Part shown: piece by piece, positions 9,712 through 22,649 of the stretch | How the letters are laid out: each line of letters opens with the position of its first letter | Numbering within the stretch: the stretch's first letter is position 1 | Origin: Piscicola geometra | Taxonomy: Eukaryota; Annelida; Clitellata; Hirudinida; Piscicolidae | Assembly (NCBI GenBank): GCA_943735955.1 | Contig: CALSEQ010000043.1 | Location: forward strand, 129,001 to 193,000 | Length of the DNA stretch: 64,000 nt | Direction: 5' to 3' | The notes under the pieces: generated by a model | Told to the model about the DNA's origin: nothing | Seen by the model: only the letters and a program-made list of their open reading frames with translations | Database searches by the model: none | Translations under genes and position numbers: made by a program

Positions 9712-12700
9712 CTACTCTAGGGGATTTTTCCTACGAGAACTCTGGTGCTTTTCAGAAAATTTGTTTTCTGAACACCTCAGTATAGGATCAGAGAAGAGCT
9801 TAAGAGCCCGTCAAAACTCTGTGAGTGAGCGGATCCAAACGGTCCGGCACCCAAAAAGTCCAACCGGCAATGGCCGCAAGTTTCTTTGCTCAGTACTTCG
9901 AGGATACCGGACAAAGTGGAACAGACCTTGCTCTATGTCAACCCGGGCTAAAACCCCACAGGCTTGCATAGAGTGTAGGATCGGTCACTGCCCCTGGATG
10001 CCTATGATAGGCCGCTGATCCTTACTCCCACCCACACACATGAGACAGTCCGAGGCCAATACGGCGCCAATTTTTTTACTTCTTTATCTTTACTCCCCAT
10101 GCACCCCCACACCAATTCCTTTTTACCCCTCAACCAAACCTACAGGCAAATGGTTGTCCTCACTGTCTCACCCTAATCCCAACCCCACACACATGGACAG
10201 CGCGAAAGATCCATGGAGGATACACCGAACACCCCCACTGTTGTCAAACAGCGATTTGTCACTTTCTATGAAAGTTTCATTTCGATCGATAGGTGCCTCA
10301 CCACTCTGTTGACAGCCTAGACGGCTGCTTTCTCTGTTTCCCTCGCCGGAAATTTTCCCTACTCTAGGGGATTTTTCCTACGAGAACTCTGGTGCTTTTC
10401 AGAAAATTTGTTTTCTGAACATCTCAGTATAGGATCAGAGAAGAGCTTAAGAGCCCGTCGAAACTCTGTGAGTGAGCGGATCCAAACGGTCCGGCGCCCA
10501 AAAAGTCCAACCGGCAATGGCCGCAAGGTTCTTTGCTCAGTACTTCGAGGATACCGGACAAAGTGGAACAGACCTTGCTCTATGTCAACCCGGGCTAAAA
10601 CCCCACAGGCATGCATAGAGTGTAGGATCGGTCACTGCCCCTGGATGCCTATGATAGGCCGCTGATCCTTATTCCCACCCACACACATCAGACAGTCCGA
10701 GGCAAATACGGCGCCAATTTTTTTACTTCTTTATCTTTACTCCCCATGCACCCCACACCAAATCCTTTTTACCCTCCAACCAAACCTACAGGCAAATGGT
10801 TGTCCTCACTGTCTCACCCTGATCCCAACCCCACACACATGGACAGCGCGAAAGATCCATGGAGGATACACCGAACACCCCCACTGTTGTCACACAGCGA
10901 TTTGTCACTTTCTCTGAATGTTTCATTTCGATCGATAGGTGCCTCACCATTCTGTTGATAGCCTAGACGGCTGCTTTCTCTGTTTCCCTCGCCGGGAATT
11001 TTCCCTACTCTAGGGGATTTTTCCTACGAGAACTCTGGTGCTTTTCAGAACATTTGTTTTCTGAACACCTCAGTATAGGATCAGAGAAGAGCTTAAGAGC
11101 CCGTCAAAACTCTGTGAGTGAGCGAATCCAAACGGTCCGGCACCCAAAAAGTCCAACCGGCAATGGCCGCAAGTTTCTTTGCTCAGTACTTCGAGGATAC
11201 CGGACAAAGTGGAACAGACCTTGCTCTATGTCAACCCGGGCTAAAACCCCACAGGCTTGCATAGAGTGTAGGATCGGTCACTGCCCCTGGATGCCTATGA
11301 TAGGCCGCTGATCCTTACTCCCACCCACACACATGAGACAGTCCGAGGCCAATACGGCGCCAATTTTTTTACTTCTTTATCTTTACTCCCCATGCACCCC
11401 ACACCAAATCCTTTTTACCCTCCAACCAAACCTACAGGCAAATGGTTGTCCTCACTGTCTCACCCTGATCCCAACCCCACACACATGGACAGCGCGAAAG
11501 ATCCATGGAGGATACACCGAACACCCCCACTGTTGTCACACAGCGATTTGTCACTTTCTCTGAAAGTTTCATTTCGATCGATAGGTGCCTCACCATTCTG
11601 TTGATAGCCTAGACGGCTGCTTTCTCTGTTTCCTTCGCCGGGAATTTTCCCTACTCTAGGGGATTTTTCCTACGAGAACTCTGGTGCTTTTCAGAAAATT
11701 TGTTTTCTGAACATCTCAGTATAGGATCAGAGAAGAGCTTAAGAGCCCGTCGAAACTCTGTGAGTGAGCGGATCCAAACGGTCCGGCGCCCAAAAAGTCC
11801 AACCGGCAATGGCCGCAAGGTTCTTTGCTCAGTACTTCGAGGATACCGGACAAAGTGGAACAGACCTTGCTCTATGTCAACCCGGGCTAAAACCCCACAG
11901 GCTTGCATAGAGGGTAGGATCGGTCACTGCCCCTGGATGCCTATGATAGGCCGCTGATCCTTACTCCCACCCACACACATGAGACAGTCCGAGGCCAATA
12001 CGGCGCCAATTTTTTTACTTCTTTATCTTTACTCCCCATGCACCCCCACACCAATTCCTTTTTACCCCTCAACCAAACCTACAGGCAAATGGTTGTCCTC
12101 ACTGTCTCACCCTAATCCCAACCCCACACACATGGACAGCGCGAAAGATCCATGGAGGATACACCGAACACCCCCACTGTTGTCAAACAGCGATTTGTCA
12201 CTTTCTCTGAAAGTTTCATTTCGATCGATAGGTGCCTCACCACTCTGTTGACAGCCTAGACGGCTGCTTTCTCTGTTTCCCTCGCCGGAAATTTTCCCTA
12301 CTCTAGGGGATTTTTCCTACGAGAACTCTGGTGCTTTTCAGAAAATTTGTTTTCTGAACACCTCAGTATAGGATCAGAGAAGAGCTTAAGAGCCCGTCGA
12401 AACTCTGTGAGTGAGCGGATCTAAACGGTCCGGCGCCCAAAAAGTCCAACCGGCAATGGCCGCAAGGTTCTTTGCTCAGTACTTCGAGGATACCGGACAA
12501 AGTGGAACAGAACTTGCTCTACGTCAACCCGGGCTAAAACCCCACAGGCATGCATAGAGTGTAGGATCGGTCACTGCCCCTGGATGCCTATGATAGGCCG
12601 CTGATCCTTATTCCCACCCACACACATCAGACAGTCCGAGGCAAATACGGCGCCAATTTTTTTACTTCTTTATCTTTACTCCCCATGCACCCCACACCAA

Positions 12701-12943
12701 ATCCTTTTTACCCTCCAACCAAACCTACAGGCAAATGGTTGTCCTCACTGTCTCACCCTAATCCCAACCCCACACACATGGACAGCGCGAAAGATCCATG
12801 GAGGATACACCGAACACCCCCACTGTTGTCACACAGCGATTTGTCACTTTCTCTGAAAGTTTCATTTCGATCGATAGGTGCCTCACCATTCTGTTGATAG
12901 CCTAGACGGCTGCTTTCTCTGTTTCCCTCGCCGGAAATTTTCC
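9712..12943 (+). repeat. Alternating x/y types (units 16-20)
   Basis: Units at 9712 and 11005 are x-type (GTCAAAACTC, CGGCACCC, GCAAGTTTC). Units at 10359 and 12298 are y-type (GGCATGCATAG, CTTATTCCC, GAGGCAAATAC). The unit at 11651 is mixed (ACATCTCAG head as in 10359, ACCAATTCC tail as in 9712). Unit 12298 also has GGATCTAAAC and GAACTTGCTCTACGTC, a combination otherwise seen only from 27182 on. Confidence 0.8.
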
Positions 12944-14236
12944 CTACTCTAGGGGATTTTTCCTACGAGAACTCTGGTGCTTTTCAGAAAATTTGTTTTC
13001 TGAACACCTCAGTATAGGATCAGAGAAGAGCTTAAGAGCCCGTCAAAACTCTGTGAGTGAGCGGATCCAAACGGTCCGGCGCCCAAAAAGTCCAACCGGC
13101 AATGGCCGCAAGTTTCTTTGCTCAGTACTTCGAGGATACCGGACAAAGTGGAACAGACCTTGCTCTATGTCAACACGGGCTAAAACCCCACAGGCTTGCA
13201 TAGAGTGTAGGATCGGTCACTGCCCCTGGATGCCTATGATAGGCCGCTGATCCTTACTCCCACCCACACACATGAGACAGTCCGAGGCCAACACGGCGTT
13301 ATTTTTTTTACTTCTTTATCTTTACTCCCTATGCACCCCAACACCAAATCCTTTTTACCCCCCAACCAAACCTACAGGCAAATGGTTGTCCTCCCTGTCT
13401 CACCCTGATCCCAACCCCACAAACATGGACAGCTCGAAAGATCCATGGAGGATACACCGAACACCCCCACTTTTGTCACACAGCGATTTGTCACTTTCTC
13501 TGAAAGTTTCATTTCGATCGATAGGTGCCTCACCACTCTGTTGACAGCCTAGACGGCTGCTTTCTCTATTTCCCTCGCCGGAAATTTTCCCTACTCTAGG
13601 GGATTTTTCCTACGAGAACTCTGGTGCTTTTCAGAAAATTTGTTTTCTGAACACCTCAGTATAGGATCAGAGAAGAGCTTAAGAGCCCGTCGAAACTCTG
13701 TGAGTTGGCGGATCCAAACGGTCCGGCGCCCAAAAAGTCCAACCGGCAATGGCCGCAAGGTTCTTTGCTCAGTACTTCGAGGATACCGGACAAAGTGGAA
13801 CAGACCTTGCTCTATGTCAACCCGGGCTAAAACCCCACAGGCATGCATAGAGTGTAGGATCGGTCACTGCCCCTGGATGCCTATGATAGGACGCTGATCC
13901 TTATTCCCACCCACACACATCAGACAGTCCGAGGCAAATACGGCGCCAATTTTTTTACTTCTTTATCTTTACTCCCCATGCACCCCACACCAAATCCTTT
14001 TTACCCCCCAACCAAACCTACCGGCAAATGGTTGTCCTCACTGTCTCACCCTAATCCCAACCCCACAAACATGGACAGCTCGAAAGATCCATGGAGGATA
14101 CACCGAACACCCCCACTGTTGTCACACAGCGATTTGTCACTTTCTCTGAAAGTTTCATTTCGATCGATAGGTGCCTCACCATTCTGTTGATAGCCTAGAC
14201 GGCTGCTTTCTCTGTTTCCCTCGCCGGAAATTTTCC
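12944..14236 (+). repeat. 1293-bp dimer, copy 1 (units 21-22)
   Basis: The unit at 12944 carries GTCAAAAC, CCAACACGGCGTTA, CTCCCTGTC, ACATGGACAGCTCG and CTTTTGTCAC. The unit at 13591 carries GAGTTGGCGG, GCATGCATAG, AGGACGCTG and CTACCGGC. Both return in order at 14237. Confidence 0.9.
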
Positions 14237-15529
14237 CTACTCTAGGGGATTTTTCCTACGAGAACTCTGGTGCTTTTCAGAAAATTTGTTTTCTGAACAC
14301 CTCAGTATAGGATCAGAAAAGAGCTTAAGAGCCCGTCAAAACTCTGTGAGTGAGCGGATCCAAACGGTCCGGCGCCCAAAAAGTCCCACCGGCAATGGCC
14401 GCAAGTTTCTTTGCTCAGTACTTCGAGGATACCGGACAAAGTGGAACAGACCTTGCTCTATGTCAACACGGGCTAAAACCCCACAGGCTTGCATAGAGTG
14501 TAGGATCGGTCACTGCCCCTGGATGCCTATGATAGGCCGCTGATCCTTACTCCCACCCACACACATGAGACAGTCCGAGGCCAACACGGCGTTATTTTTT
14601 TTACTTCTTTATCTTTACTCCCTATGCACCCCAACACCAAATCCTTTTTACCCCCCAACCAAACCTACAGGCAAATGGTTGTCCTCCCTGTCTCACCCTG
14701 ATCCCAACCCCACAAACATGGACAGCTCGAAAGATCCATGGAGGATACACCGAACACCCCCACTTTTGTCACACAGCGATTTGTCACTTTCTCTGAAAGT
14801 TTCATTTCGATCGATAGGTGCCTCACCACTCTGTTGACAGCCTAGACGGCTGCTTTCTCTATTTCCCTCGCCGGAAATTTTCCCTACTCTAGGGGATTTT
14901 TCCTACGAGAACTCTGGTGCTTTTCAGAAAATTTGTTTTCTGAACACCTCAGTATAGGATCAGAGAAGAGCTTAAGAGCCCGTCGAAACTCTGTGAGTTG
15001 GCGGATCCAAACGGTCCGGCGCCCAAAAAGTCCAACCGGCAATGGCCGCAAGGTTCTTTGCTCAGTACTTCGAGGATACCGGACAAAGTGGAACAGACCT
15101 TGCTCTATGTCAACCCGGGCTAAAACCCCACAGGCATGCATAGAGTGTAGGATCGGTCACTGCCCCTGGATGCCTATGATAGGACGCTGATCCTTATTCC
15201 CACCCACACACATCAGACAGTCCGAGGCAAATACGGCGCCAATTTTTTTACTTCTTTATCTTTACTCCCCATGCACCCCACACCAAATCCTTTTTACCCC
15301 CCAACCAAACCTACCGGCAAATGGTTGTCCTCACTGTCTCACCCTAATCCCAACCCCACAAACATGGACAGCTTGAAAGATCCATGGAGGATACACCGAA
15401 CACCCCCACTGTTGTCACACAGCGATTTGTCAATTTCTCTGAAAGTTTCATTTCGATCGATAGGTGCCTCACCACTCTGTTGATAGCCTAGACGGCTGCT
15501 TTCTCTGTTTTCCACGCCGGAAATTTTCC
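14237..15529 (+). repeat. 1293-bp dimer, copy 2 (units 23-24)
   Basis: Repeats the variant set of 12944-14236 at an offset of exactly 1293. Differences seen are GATCAGAAAAG and GTCCCACC in the first unit, and CAGCTTGAAAG, GTCAATTTCTC and TTTTCCACGCC at the end of the second; the last two recur at the end of the unit at 17471. Confidence 0.9.
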
Positions 15530-17470
15530 CTACTCTAGGGGATTTTTCCTACGAGAACTCTGGTGCTTTTCAGAAAATTTGTTTTTTGAACACCTCAGTA
15601 TAGGATCAGAGAAGAGCTTAAGAGCCCGTCGAAACTCTGTGAGTGAGCGGATCCAAACGGTCCGGCGCCCAAAAAGTCCAACCGGCAATGGCCGCAAGGT
15701 TCTTTGCTCAGTACTTCGAGGATACCGGACAAAGTGGAACAGACCTTGCTCTATGTCAACCCGGGCTTTAACCCCACAGGCTTGCATAGAGTGTAGGATC
15801 GGTCACTGCCCCTGGATGCCTATGAAAGGCCGCTGATCCTTACTCCCACCCACACACATGAGACAGTCCGAGGCCAATACGGCGCCAATTTTTTTACTTC
15901 TTTATCTTCACTCCCCATGCACCCCCACACCAAATCCTTTTTACCCCCCAACCAAACCTACAGGCAAATGGTTGTCCTCACTGTCTCACCCTAATCCCAA
16001 CCCCACAAACATGGACAGCTCGAAAGATCCATGGAGGATACACCGAACACCCCCACTGTTGTCACACAGCGATTTGTCACTTTCTCTGAAAGTTTCATTT
16101 CGATCGATAGGTGCCTCACCACTCTGTTGACAGCCTAGACGGCTGCTTTCTCTGTTTCCCTCGCCAGAAATGTTCCCTACTCTAGGGGATTTTTCCTACG
16201 AGAACTCTGGTGCTTTTCAGAAAATTTGTTTTCTGAACACCTCAGTATAGGATCAGAGAAGAGCTTAAGAGCCCGTCGAAACTCTGTGAGTTGGCGGATC
16301 CAAACGGTCCGGCGCCCAAAAAGTCCAACCGGCAATGGCCGCAAGGTTCTTTGCTCAGTACTTCGAGGATACCGGACAAAGTGGAACAGACCTTGCTCTA
16401 TGTCAACCCGGGCTTTAACCCCACAGGCTTGCATAGAGTGTAGGATCGGTCACTGCCCCTGGATGCCTATGAAAGGCCGCTGATCCTTACTCCCACCCAC
16501 ACACATGAGACAGTCCGAGGCCAATACGGCGCCAATTTTTTTACTTCTTTATCTTCACTCCCCATGCACCCCCACACCAAATCCTTTTTACCCCCCAAAC
16601 AAACCTACAGGCAAATGGTTGTCCTCACTGTCTCACCCTAATCCCAACCCCACAAACATGGACAGCTCGAAAGATCCATGGAGGATACACCGAACACCCC
16701 CACTGTTGTCACACAGCGATTTGTCACTTTCTCTGAAAGTTTCATTTCGATCGATAGGTGCCTCACCACTCTGTTGACAGCCTAGACGGCTGCTTTCTCT
16801 GTTTCCCTCGCCAGAAATGTTCCCTACTCTAGGGGATTTTTCCTACGAGAACTCTGGTGCTTTTCAGAAAATTTGTTTTCTGAACACCTCAGTATAGGAT
16901 CAGAGAAGAGCTTAAGAGCCCGTCGAAACTCTGTGAGTTGGCGGATCCAAACGGTCCGGCGCCCAAAAAGTCCAACCGGCAATGGCCGCAAGGTTCTTTG
17001 CTCAGTACTTCGAGGATACCGGACAAAGTGGAACAGACCTTGCTCTATGTCAACCCGGGCTAAAACCCCACAGGCATGCATAGAGTGTAGGATCGGTCAC
17101 TGCCCCTGGATGCCTATGATAGGACGCTGATCCTTATTCCCACCCACACACATCAGACAGTCCGAGGCAAATACGGCGCCAATTTTTTTACTTCTTTATC
17201 TTTACTCCCCATGCACCCCAACACCAAATCCTTTTTACCCCCCAACCAAACCTACAGGCAAATGGTTTTCCTCTCTGTCTCACCCTAATCCCAACCCCAC
17301 AAACATGGACAGCGCGAAAGATCCATGGAGGATACACCGAACACCCCCACTGTTGTCACACAGCGATTTGTCACTTTCTCTGAAAGTTTCATTTCGATCG
17401 ATAGGTGCCTCACCACTCTGTTGACAGCCTAGACGGCTGCTTTCTCTATTTCCCTCGCCGGAAATTTTCC
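15530..17470 (+). repeat. Units 25-27, w-w'-y series
   Basis: Units at 15530 and 16177 share GGGCTTTAACC, TATGAAAGGCC, ATCTTCACTCC and GCCAGAAATGTTCC. Only the first has TTTTTTGAAC and only the second has GAGTTGGCGG. The unit at 16824 is y-type with GGTTTTCCTCTCTG. The series is partly repeated at 17471-19411 with one unit fewer. Confidence 0.8.
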
Positions 17471-19411
17471 CTACTCTAGGGGATTTTTCCTACGAGAACT
17501 CTGGTGCTTTTCAGAAAATTTGTTTTCTGAACACCTCAGTATAGGATCAGAGAAGAGCTTAAGAGCCCGTCGAAACTCTGTGAGTTGGCGGATCCAAACG
17601 GTCCGGCGCCCAAAAAGTCCAACCGGCAATGGCCGCAAGGTTCTTTGCTCAGTACTTCGAGGATACCGGACAAAGTGGAACAGACCTTGCTCTATGTCAA
17701 CCCGGGCTAAAACCCCACAGGCATGCATAGAGTGTAGGATCGGTCACTGCCCCTGGATGCCTATGATAGGACGCTGATCCTTATTCCCACCCACACACAT
17801 CAGACAGTCCGAGGCAAATACGGCGCCAATTTTTTTACTTCTTTATCTTTACTCCCCATGCACCCCACACCAAATCCTTTTTACCCCCCAACCAAACCTA
17901 CCGGCAAATGGTTGTCCTCACTGTCTCACCCTAATCCCAACCCCACAAACATGGACAGCTCGAAAGATCCATGGAGGATACACCGAACACCCCCACTGTT
18001 GTCACACAGCGATTTGTCAATTTCTCTGAAAGTTTCATTTCGATCGATAGGTGCCTCACCACTCTGTTGATAGCCTAGACGGCTGCTTTCTCTGTTTTCC
18101 ACGCCGGAAATTTTCCCTACTCTAGGGGATTTTTCCTACGAGAACTCTGGTGCTTTTCAGAAAATTTGTTTTTTGAACACCTCAGTATAGGATCAGAGAA
18201 GAGCTTAAGAGCCCGTCGAAACTCTGTGAGTGAGCGGATCCAAACGGTCCGGCGCCCAAAAAGTCCAACCGGCAATGGCCGCAAGGTTCTTTGCTCAGTA
18301 CTTCGAGGATACCGGACAAAGTGGAACAGACCTTGCTCTATGTCAACCCGGGCTTTAACCCCACAGGCTTGCATAGAGTGTAGGATCGGTCACTGCCCCT
18401 GGATGCCTATGAAAGGCCGCTGATCCTTACTCCCACCCACACACATGAGACAGTCCGAGGCCAATACGGCGCCAAATTTTTTTACTTCTTTATCTTCACT
18501 CCCCATGCACCCCCACACCAAATCCTTTTTACCCCCTAACCAAACCTACAGGCAAATGGTTGTCCTCACTGTCTCACCCTAATCCCAACCCCACAAACAT
18601 GGACAGCTCGAAAGATCCATGGAGGATACACCGAACACCCCCACTGTTGTCACACAGCGATTTGTCACTTTCTCTGAAAGTTTCATTTCGATCGATAGGT
18701 GCCTCACCACTCTGTTGACAGCCTAGACGGCTGCTTTCTCTGTTTCCCTCGCCAGAAATGTTCCCTACTCTAGGGGATTTTTCCTACGAGAACTCTGGTG
18801 CTTTTCAGAAAATTTGTTTTCTGAACACCTCAGTATAGGATCAGAGAAGAGCTTAAGAGCCCGTCGAAACTCTGTGAGTTGGCGGATCCAAACGGTCCGG
18901 CGCCCAAAAAGTCCAACCGGCAATGGCCGCAAGGTTCTTTGCTCAGTACTTCGAGGATACCGGACAAAGTGGAACAGACCTTGCTCTATGTCAACCCGGG
19001 CTAAAACCCCACAGGCATGCATAGAGTGTAGGATCGGTCACTGCCCCTGGATGCCTATGATAGGACGCTGATCCTTATTCCCACCCACACACATCAGACA
19101 GTCCGAGGCAAATACGGCGCCAATTTTTTTACTTCTTTATCTTTACTCCCCATGCACCCCAACACCAAATCCTTTTTACCCCCCAACCAAACCTACAGGC
19201 AAATGGTTTTCCTCTCTGTCTCACCCTAATCCCAACCCCACAAACATGGACAGCGCGAAAGATCCATGGAGGATACACCGAACACCCCCACTGTTGTCAC
19301 ACAGCGATTTGTCACTTTCTCTGAAAGTTTCATTTCGATCGATAGGTGCCTCACCACTCTGTTGATAGCCTAGACGGCTGCTTTCTCTGTTTTCCACGCC
19401 GGAAATTTTCC
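17471..19411 (+). repeat. Units 28-30, contracted copy of the y-w-w'-y series
   Basis: The unit at 17471 matches 14884 (including GTCAATTTC and TTTTCCACGCC). The unit at 18117 has the head of 15530 (TTTTTTGAAC). The unit at 18765 matches 16824 (GGTTTTCCTCTCTG). The earlier order y-w-w'-y is thus y-w-y here, as expected if one w unit was lost or gained by misaligned exchange. An extra A in GCCAAATTT makes the unit at 18117 648 bp. Confidence 0.75.
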
Positions 19412-21354
19412 CTACTCTAGGGGATTTTTCCTACGAGAACTCTGGTGCTTTTCAGAAAATTTGTTTTTTGAACACGTCAGTATAGGATCAGAGAAGAGCT
19501 TAAGAGCCCGTCGAAACTCTGTGAGTGAGCGGATCCAAACGGTCCGGCGCCCAAAAAGTCCAACCGGCAATGGCCGCAAGGTTCTTTGCTCAGTACTTCG
19601 AGGATACCGGACAAAGTGGAACAGACCTTGCTCTATGTCAACCCGGGCTAAAACCCCACAGGCTTGCATAGAGTGTAGGATCGGTCACTGCCCCTGGATG
19701 CCTATGATAGGCCGCTGATCCTTACTCCCACCCACACACATGAGACAGTCCGAGGCCAATACGGCGCCAATTTTTTTACTTCTTTATATTTACTCCCCAT
19801 GCACCCCCACACCAAATCCTTTTTAACCCCCAACCAAACCTACAGGCAAATGGTTGTCGTCACTGTCTCACCCTAATCCTAACCCCACACACATGGACAG
19901 CGCGAAAGATCCATGGAGGATACACCGAACACCCCCACTGTTGTCACACAGCGATTTGTCACTTTCTCTGAAAGTTTCATTTCGATCGATAGGTGCCTCA
20001 CCATTCTGTTGATAGCCTAGACGGCTGCTTTCTCTGTTTCCCTCGCCGGAAATTTTCCCTACTCCTGGGGGATTTTTCCTACGAGAACTCTGGTGCTTTT
20101 CAGAAAATTTGTTTTTTGAACACGTCAGTATAGGATCAGAGAAGAGCTTAAGAGCCCGTCGAAACTCTGTGAGTGAGCGGATCCAAACGGTCCGGCGCCC
20201 AAAAAGTCCAACCGGCAATGGCCGCAAGGTTCTTTGCTCAGTACTTCGAGGATACCGGACAAAGTGGAACAGACCTTGCTCTATGTCAACCCGGGCTAAA
20301 ACCCCACAGGCTTGCATAGAGTGTAGGATCGGTCACTGCCCCTGGATGCCTATGATAGGCCGCTGATCCTAACTCCCACCCACACACATGAGACAGTCCG
20401 AGGCCAATACGGCGCCAATTTTTTTACTTCTTTATATTTACTCCACATGCACCCCCACACCAAATCCTTTTTAAGCCCCAACCAAACCTACAGGCAAATG
20501 GTTGTCTTCACTGTCTCACCCTAATCCTAACCCCACACACATGGACAGCGCGAAAGATCCATGGAGGATACACCGAACACCCCCACTGTTGTCACACAGC
20601 GATTTGTCACTTTCTCTGAAAGTTTCATTTCGATCGATAGGTGCCTCACCATTCTGTTGATAGCCTAGACGGCTGCTTTCTCTGTTTCCCTCGCCGGAAA
20701 TTTTCCCTACTCCTGGGGGATTTTTCCTACGAGAACTCTGGTGCTTTTCAGAAAATTTGTTTTTTGAACACGTCAGTATAGGATCAGAGAAGAGCTTAAG
20801 AGCCCGTCGAAACTCTGTGAGTGAGCGGATCCAAACGGTCCGGCGCCCAAAAAGTCCAACCGGCAATGGCCGCAAGGTTCTTTGCTCAGTACTTCGAGGA
20901 TACCGGACAAAGTGGAACAGACCTTGCTCTATGTCAACCCGGGCTAAAACCCCACAGGCTTGCATAGAGTGTAGGATCGGTCACTGCCCCTGGATGCCTA
21001 TGATAGGCCGCTGATCCTTACTCCCACCCACACACATGAGACAGTCCGAGGCCAATACGGCGCCAATTTTTTTACTTCTTTATATTTACTCCACATGCAC
21101 CCCCACACCAAATCCTTTTTAACCCCCAACCAAACCTACAGGCAAATGGTTGTCGTCACTGTCTCACCCTAATCCTAACCCCACACACATGGACAGCGCG
21201 AAAGATCCATGGAGGATACACCGAACACCCCCACTGTTGTCACACAGCGATTTGTCACTTTCTCTGAAAGTTTCATTTCGATCGATAGGTGCCTCACCAT
21301 TCTGTTGATAGCCTAGACGGCTGCTTTCTCTGTTTCCCTCGCCGGAAATTTTCC
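19412..21354 (+). repeat. Units 31-33, ACGTCAG type
   Basis: Units at 19412, 20059 and 20707 share TTTTTTGAACACGTCAG, ATATTTACTCC, AATCCTAACCCC and CCATTCTG. From 20059 on, CTCTAGGGG becomes CTCCTGGGGG, one base longer. That insertion joins two frames on the - strand and gives a 149-codon open frame, which is not evidence of a gene. Confidence 0.8.
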
Positions 21355-22649
21355 CTACTCCTGGGGGATTTTTCCTACGAGAACTCTGGTGCTTTTCAGA
21401 AAATTTGTTTTCTGAACACCTCAGTATAGGATCAGAGAAGAGCTTAAGAGCCCGTCGAAACTCTGTGAGTGAGCGGATCCAAACGGTCCGGCGCCCAAAA
21501 AGTCCAACCGGCAATGGCCGCAAGGTTCTTTGCTCAGTACTTCGAGGATACCGGACAAAGTGGAACAGACCTTGCTCTATGTCAACCCGGGCTAAAACCC
21601 CACAGGCTTGCATAGAGTGTAGGATCGGTCACTGCCCCTGGATGCCTATGATAGGCCGCTGATCCTTACTCCCACCCACACACATGAGACAGTCCGAGGC
21701 CAATACGGCGCTAATTTTTTTACTTCTTTATCTTTACTCCCCATGCACCCCCACACCAAATCCTTTTTACCCCTCAACCAAACCTACAGGCAAATGGTTG
21801 TCCTCACTGTCTCACCCTAATCCTAACTCCACACACATGGACAGCGCGAAAGATCCATGGAGGATACACCGAACACCCCCACTGTTGTCACACAGGGATT
21901 TGTCACTTTCTCTGAAAGTTTCATTTCGATCGATAGGTGCCTCACCATTCTGTTGATAGCCTAGACGACTGCTTTCTCTGTTTTTCTCGCCGGAAATTTT
22001 CCCTACTCTAGGGGATTTTTCCTACGAGAATTCTGGTGCTTTTCAGAAAATTTGTTTTCTGAACACCTCAGTATAGGATCAGAGAAGAGCTTAAGAGCCC
22101 GTCGAAACTCTGTGAGTGAGCGGATCCAAACGGTCCGGCGCCCAAAAAGTCCAACCGGCAATGGCCGCAAGGTTCTTTGCTCAGTACTTCGAGGATACCG
22201 GACAAAGTGGAACAGACCTTGCTCTATGTCAACCCGGGCTAAAACCCCACAGGCTTGCATAGAGTGTAGGATCGGTCACTGCCCCTGGATGCCTATGATA
22301 GGCCGCTGATCCTTACTCCCACCCACACACATGAGACAGTCCGAGGCCAATACGGCGCCAATTTTTTTACTTCTTTATATTTACTCCCCATGCACCCCTA
22401 CACCAAATCCTTTTTAACCCCCAACCAAACCTACAGGCAAATGGTTGTCGTCACTGTCTCACCCTAATCCTAACCCCACACACATGGACAGCGCGAAAGA
22501 TCCATGGAGGATACACCGAACACCCCCACTGTTGTCACACAGCGATTTGTCACTTTCTCTGAAAGTTTCATTTCGATCGATAGGTGCCTCACCATTCTGT
22601 TGATAGCCTAGACGGCTGCTTTCTCTGTTTCCCTCGCCGGAAATTTTCC
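21355..22649 (+). repeat. Units 34-35
   Basis: The unit at 21355 has CTCCTGGGGG with GGCGCTAATTT, CCTAACTCC, CACAGGGATTT and GACGACTGC. The unit at 22003 has the normal CTCTAGGGG with ATATTTACTCC, CACCCCTACACC and GTCGTCACTG. Its second half recurs in the unit at 23945. Confidence 0.75.

Noticed and set aside
19868..20317. 149-codon - strand frames at 19868-20317, 20516-20965, 21164-21613, 22459-22908 and 24401-24850
   Set aside because: They arise from the one-base insertion CTCCTGGGGG, which joins two neighbouring frames. They are by-products of an indel, not a longer gene. The 99-codon frames at 53648, 60117, 60764 and 63351 likewise come from CTA to CAA at the anchor.
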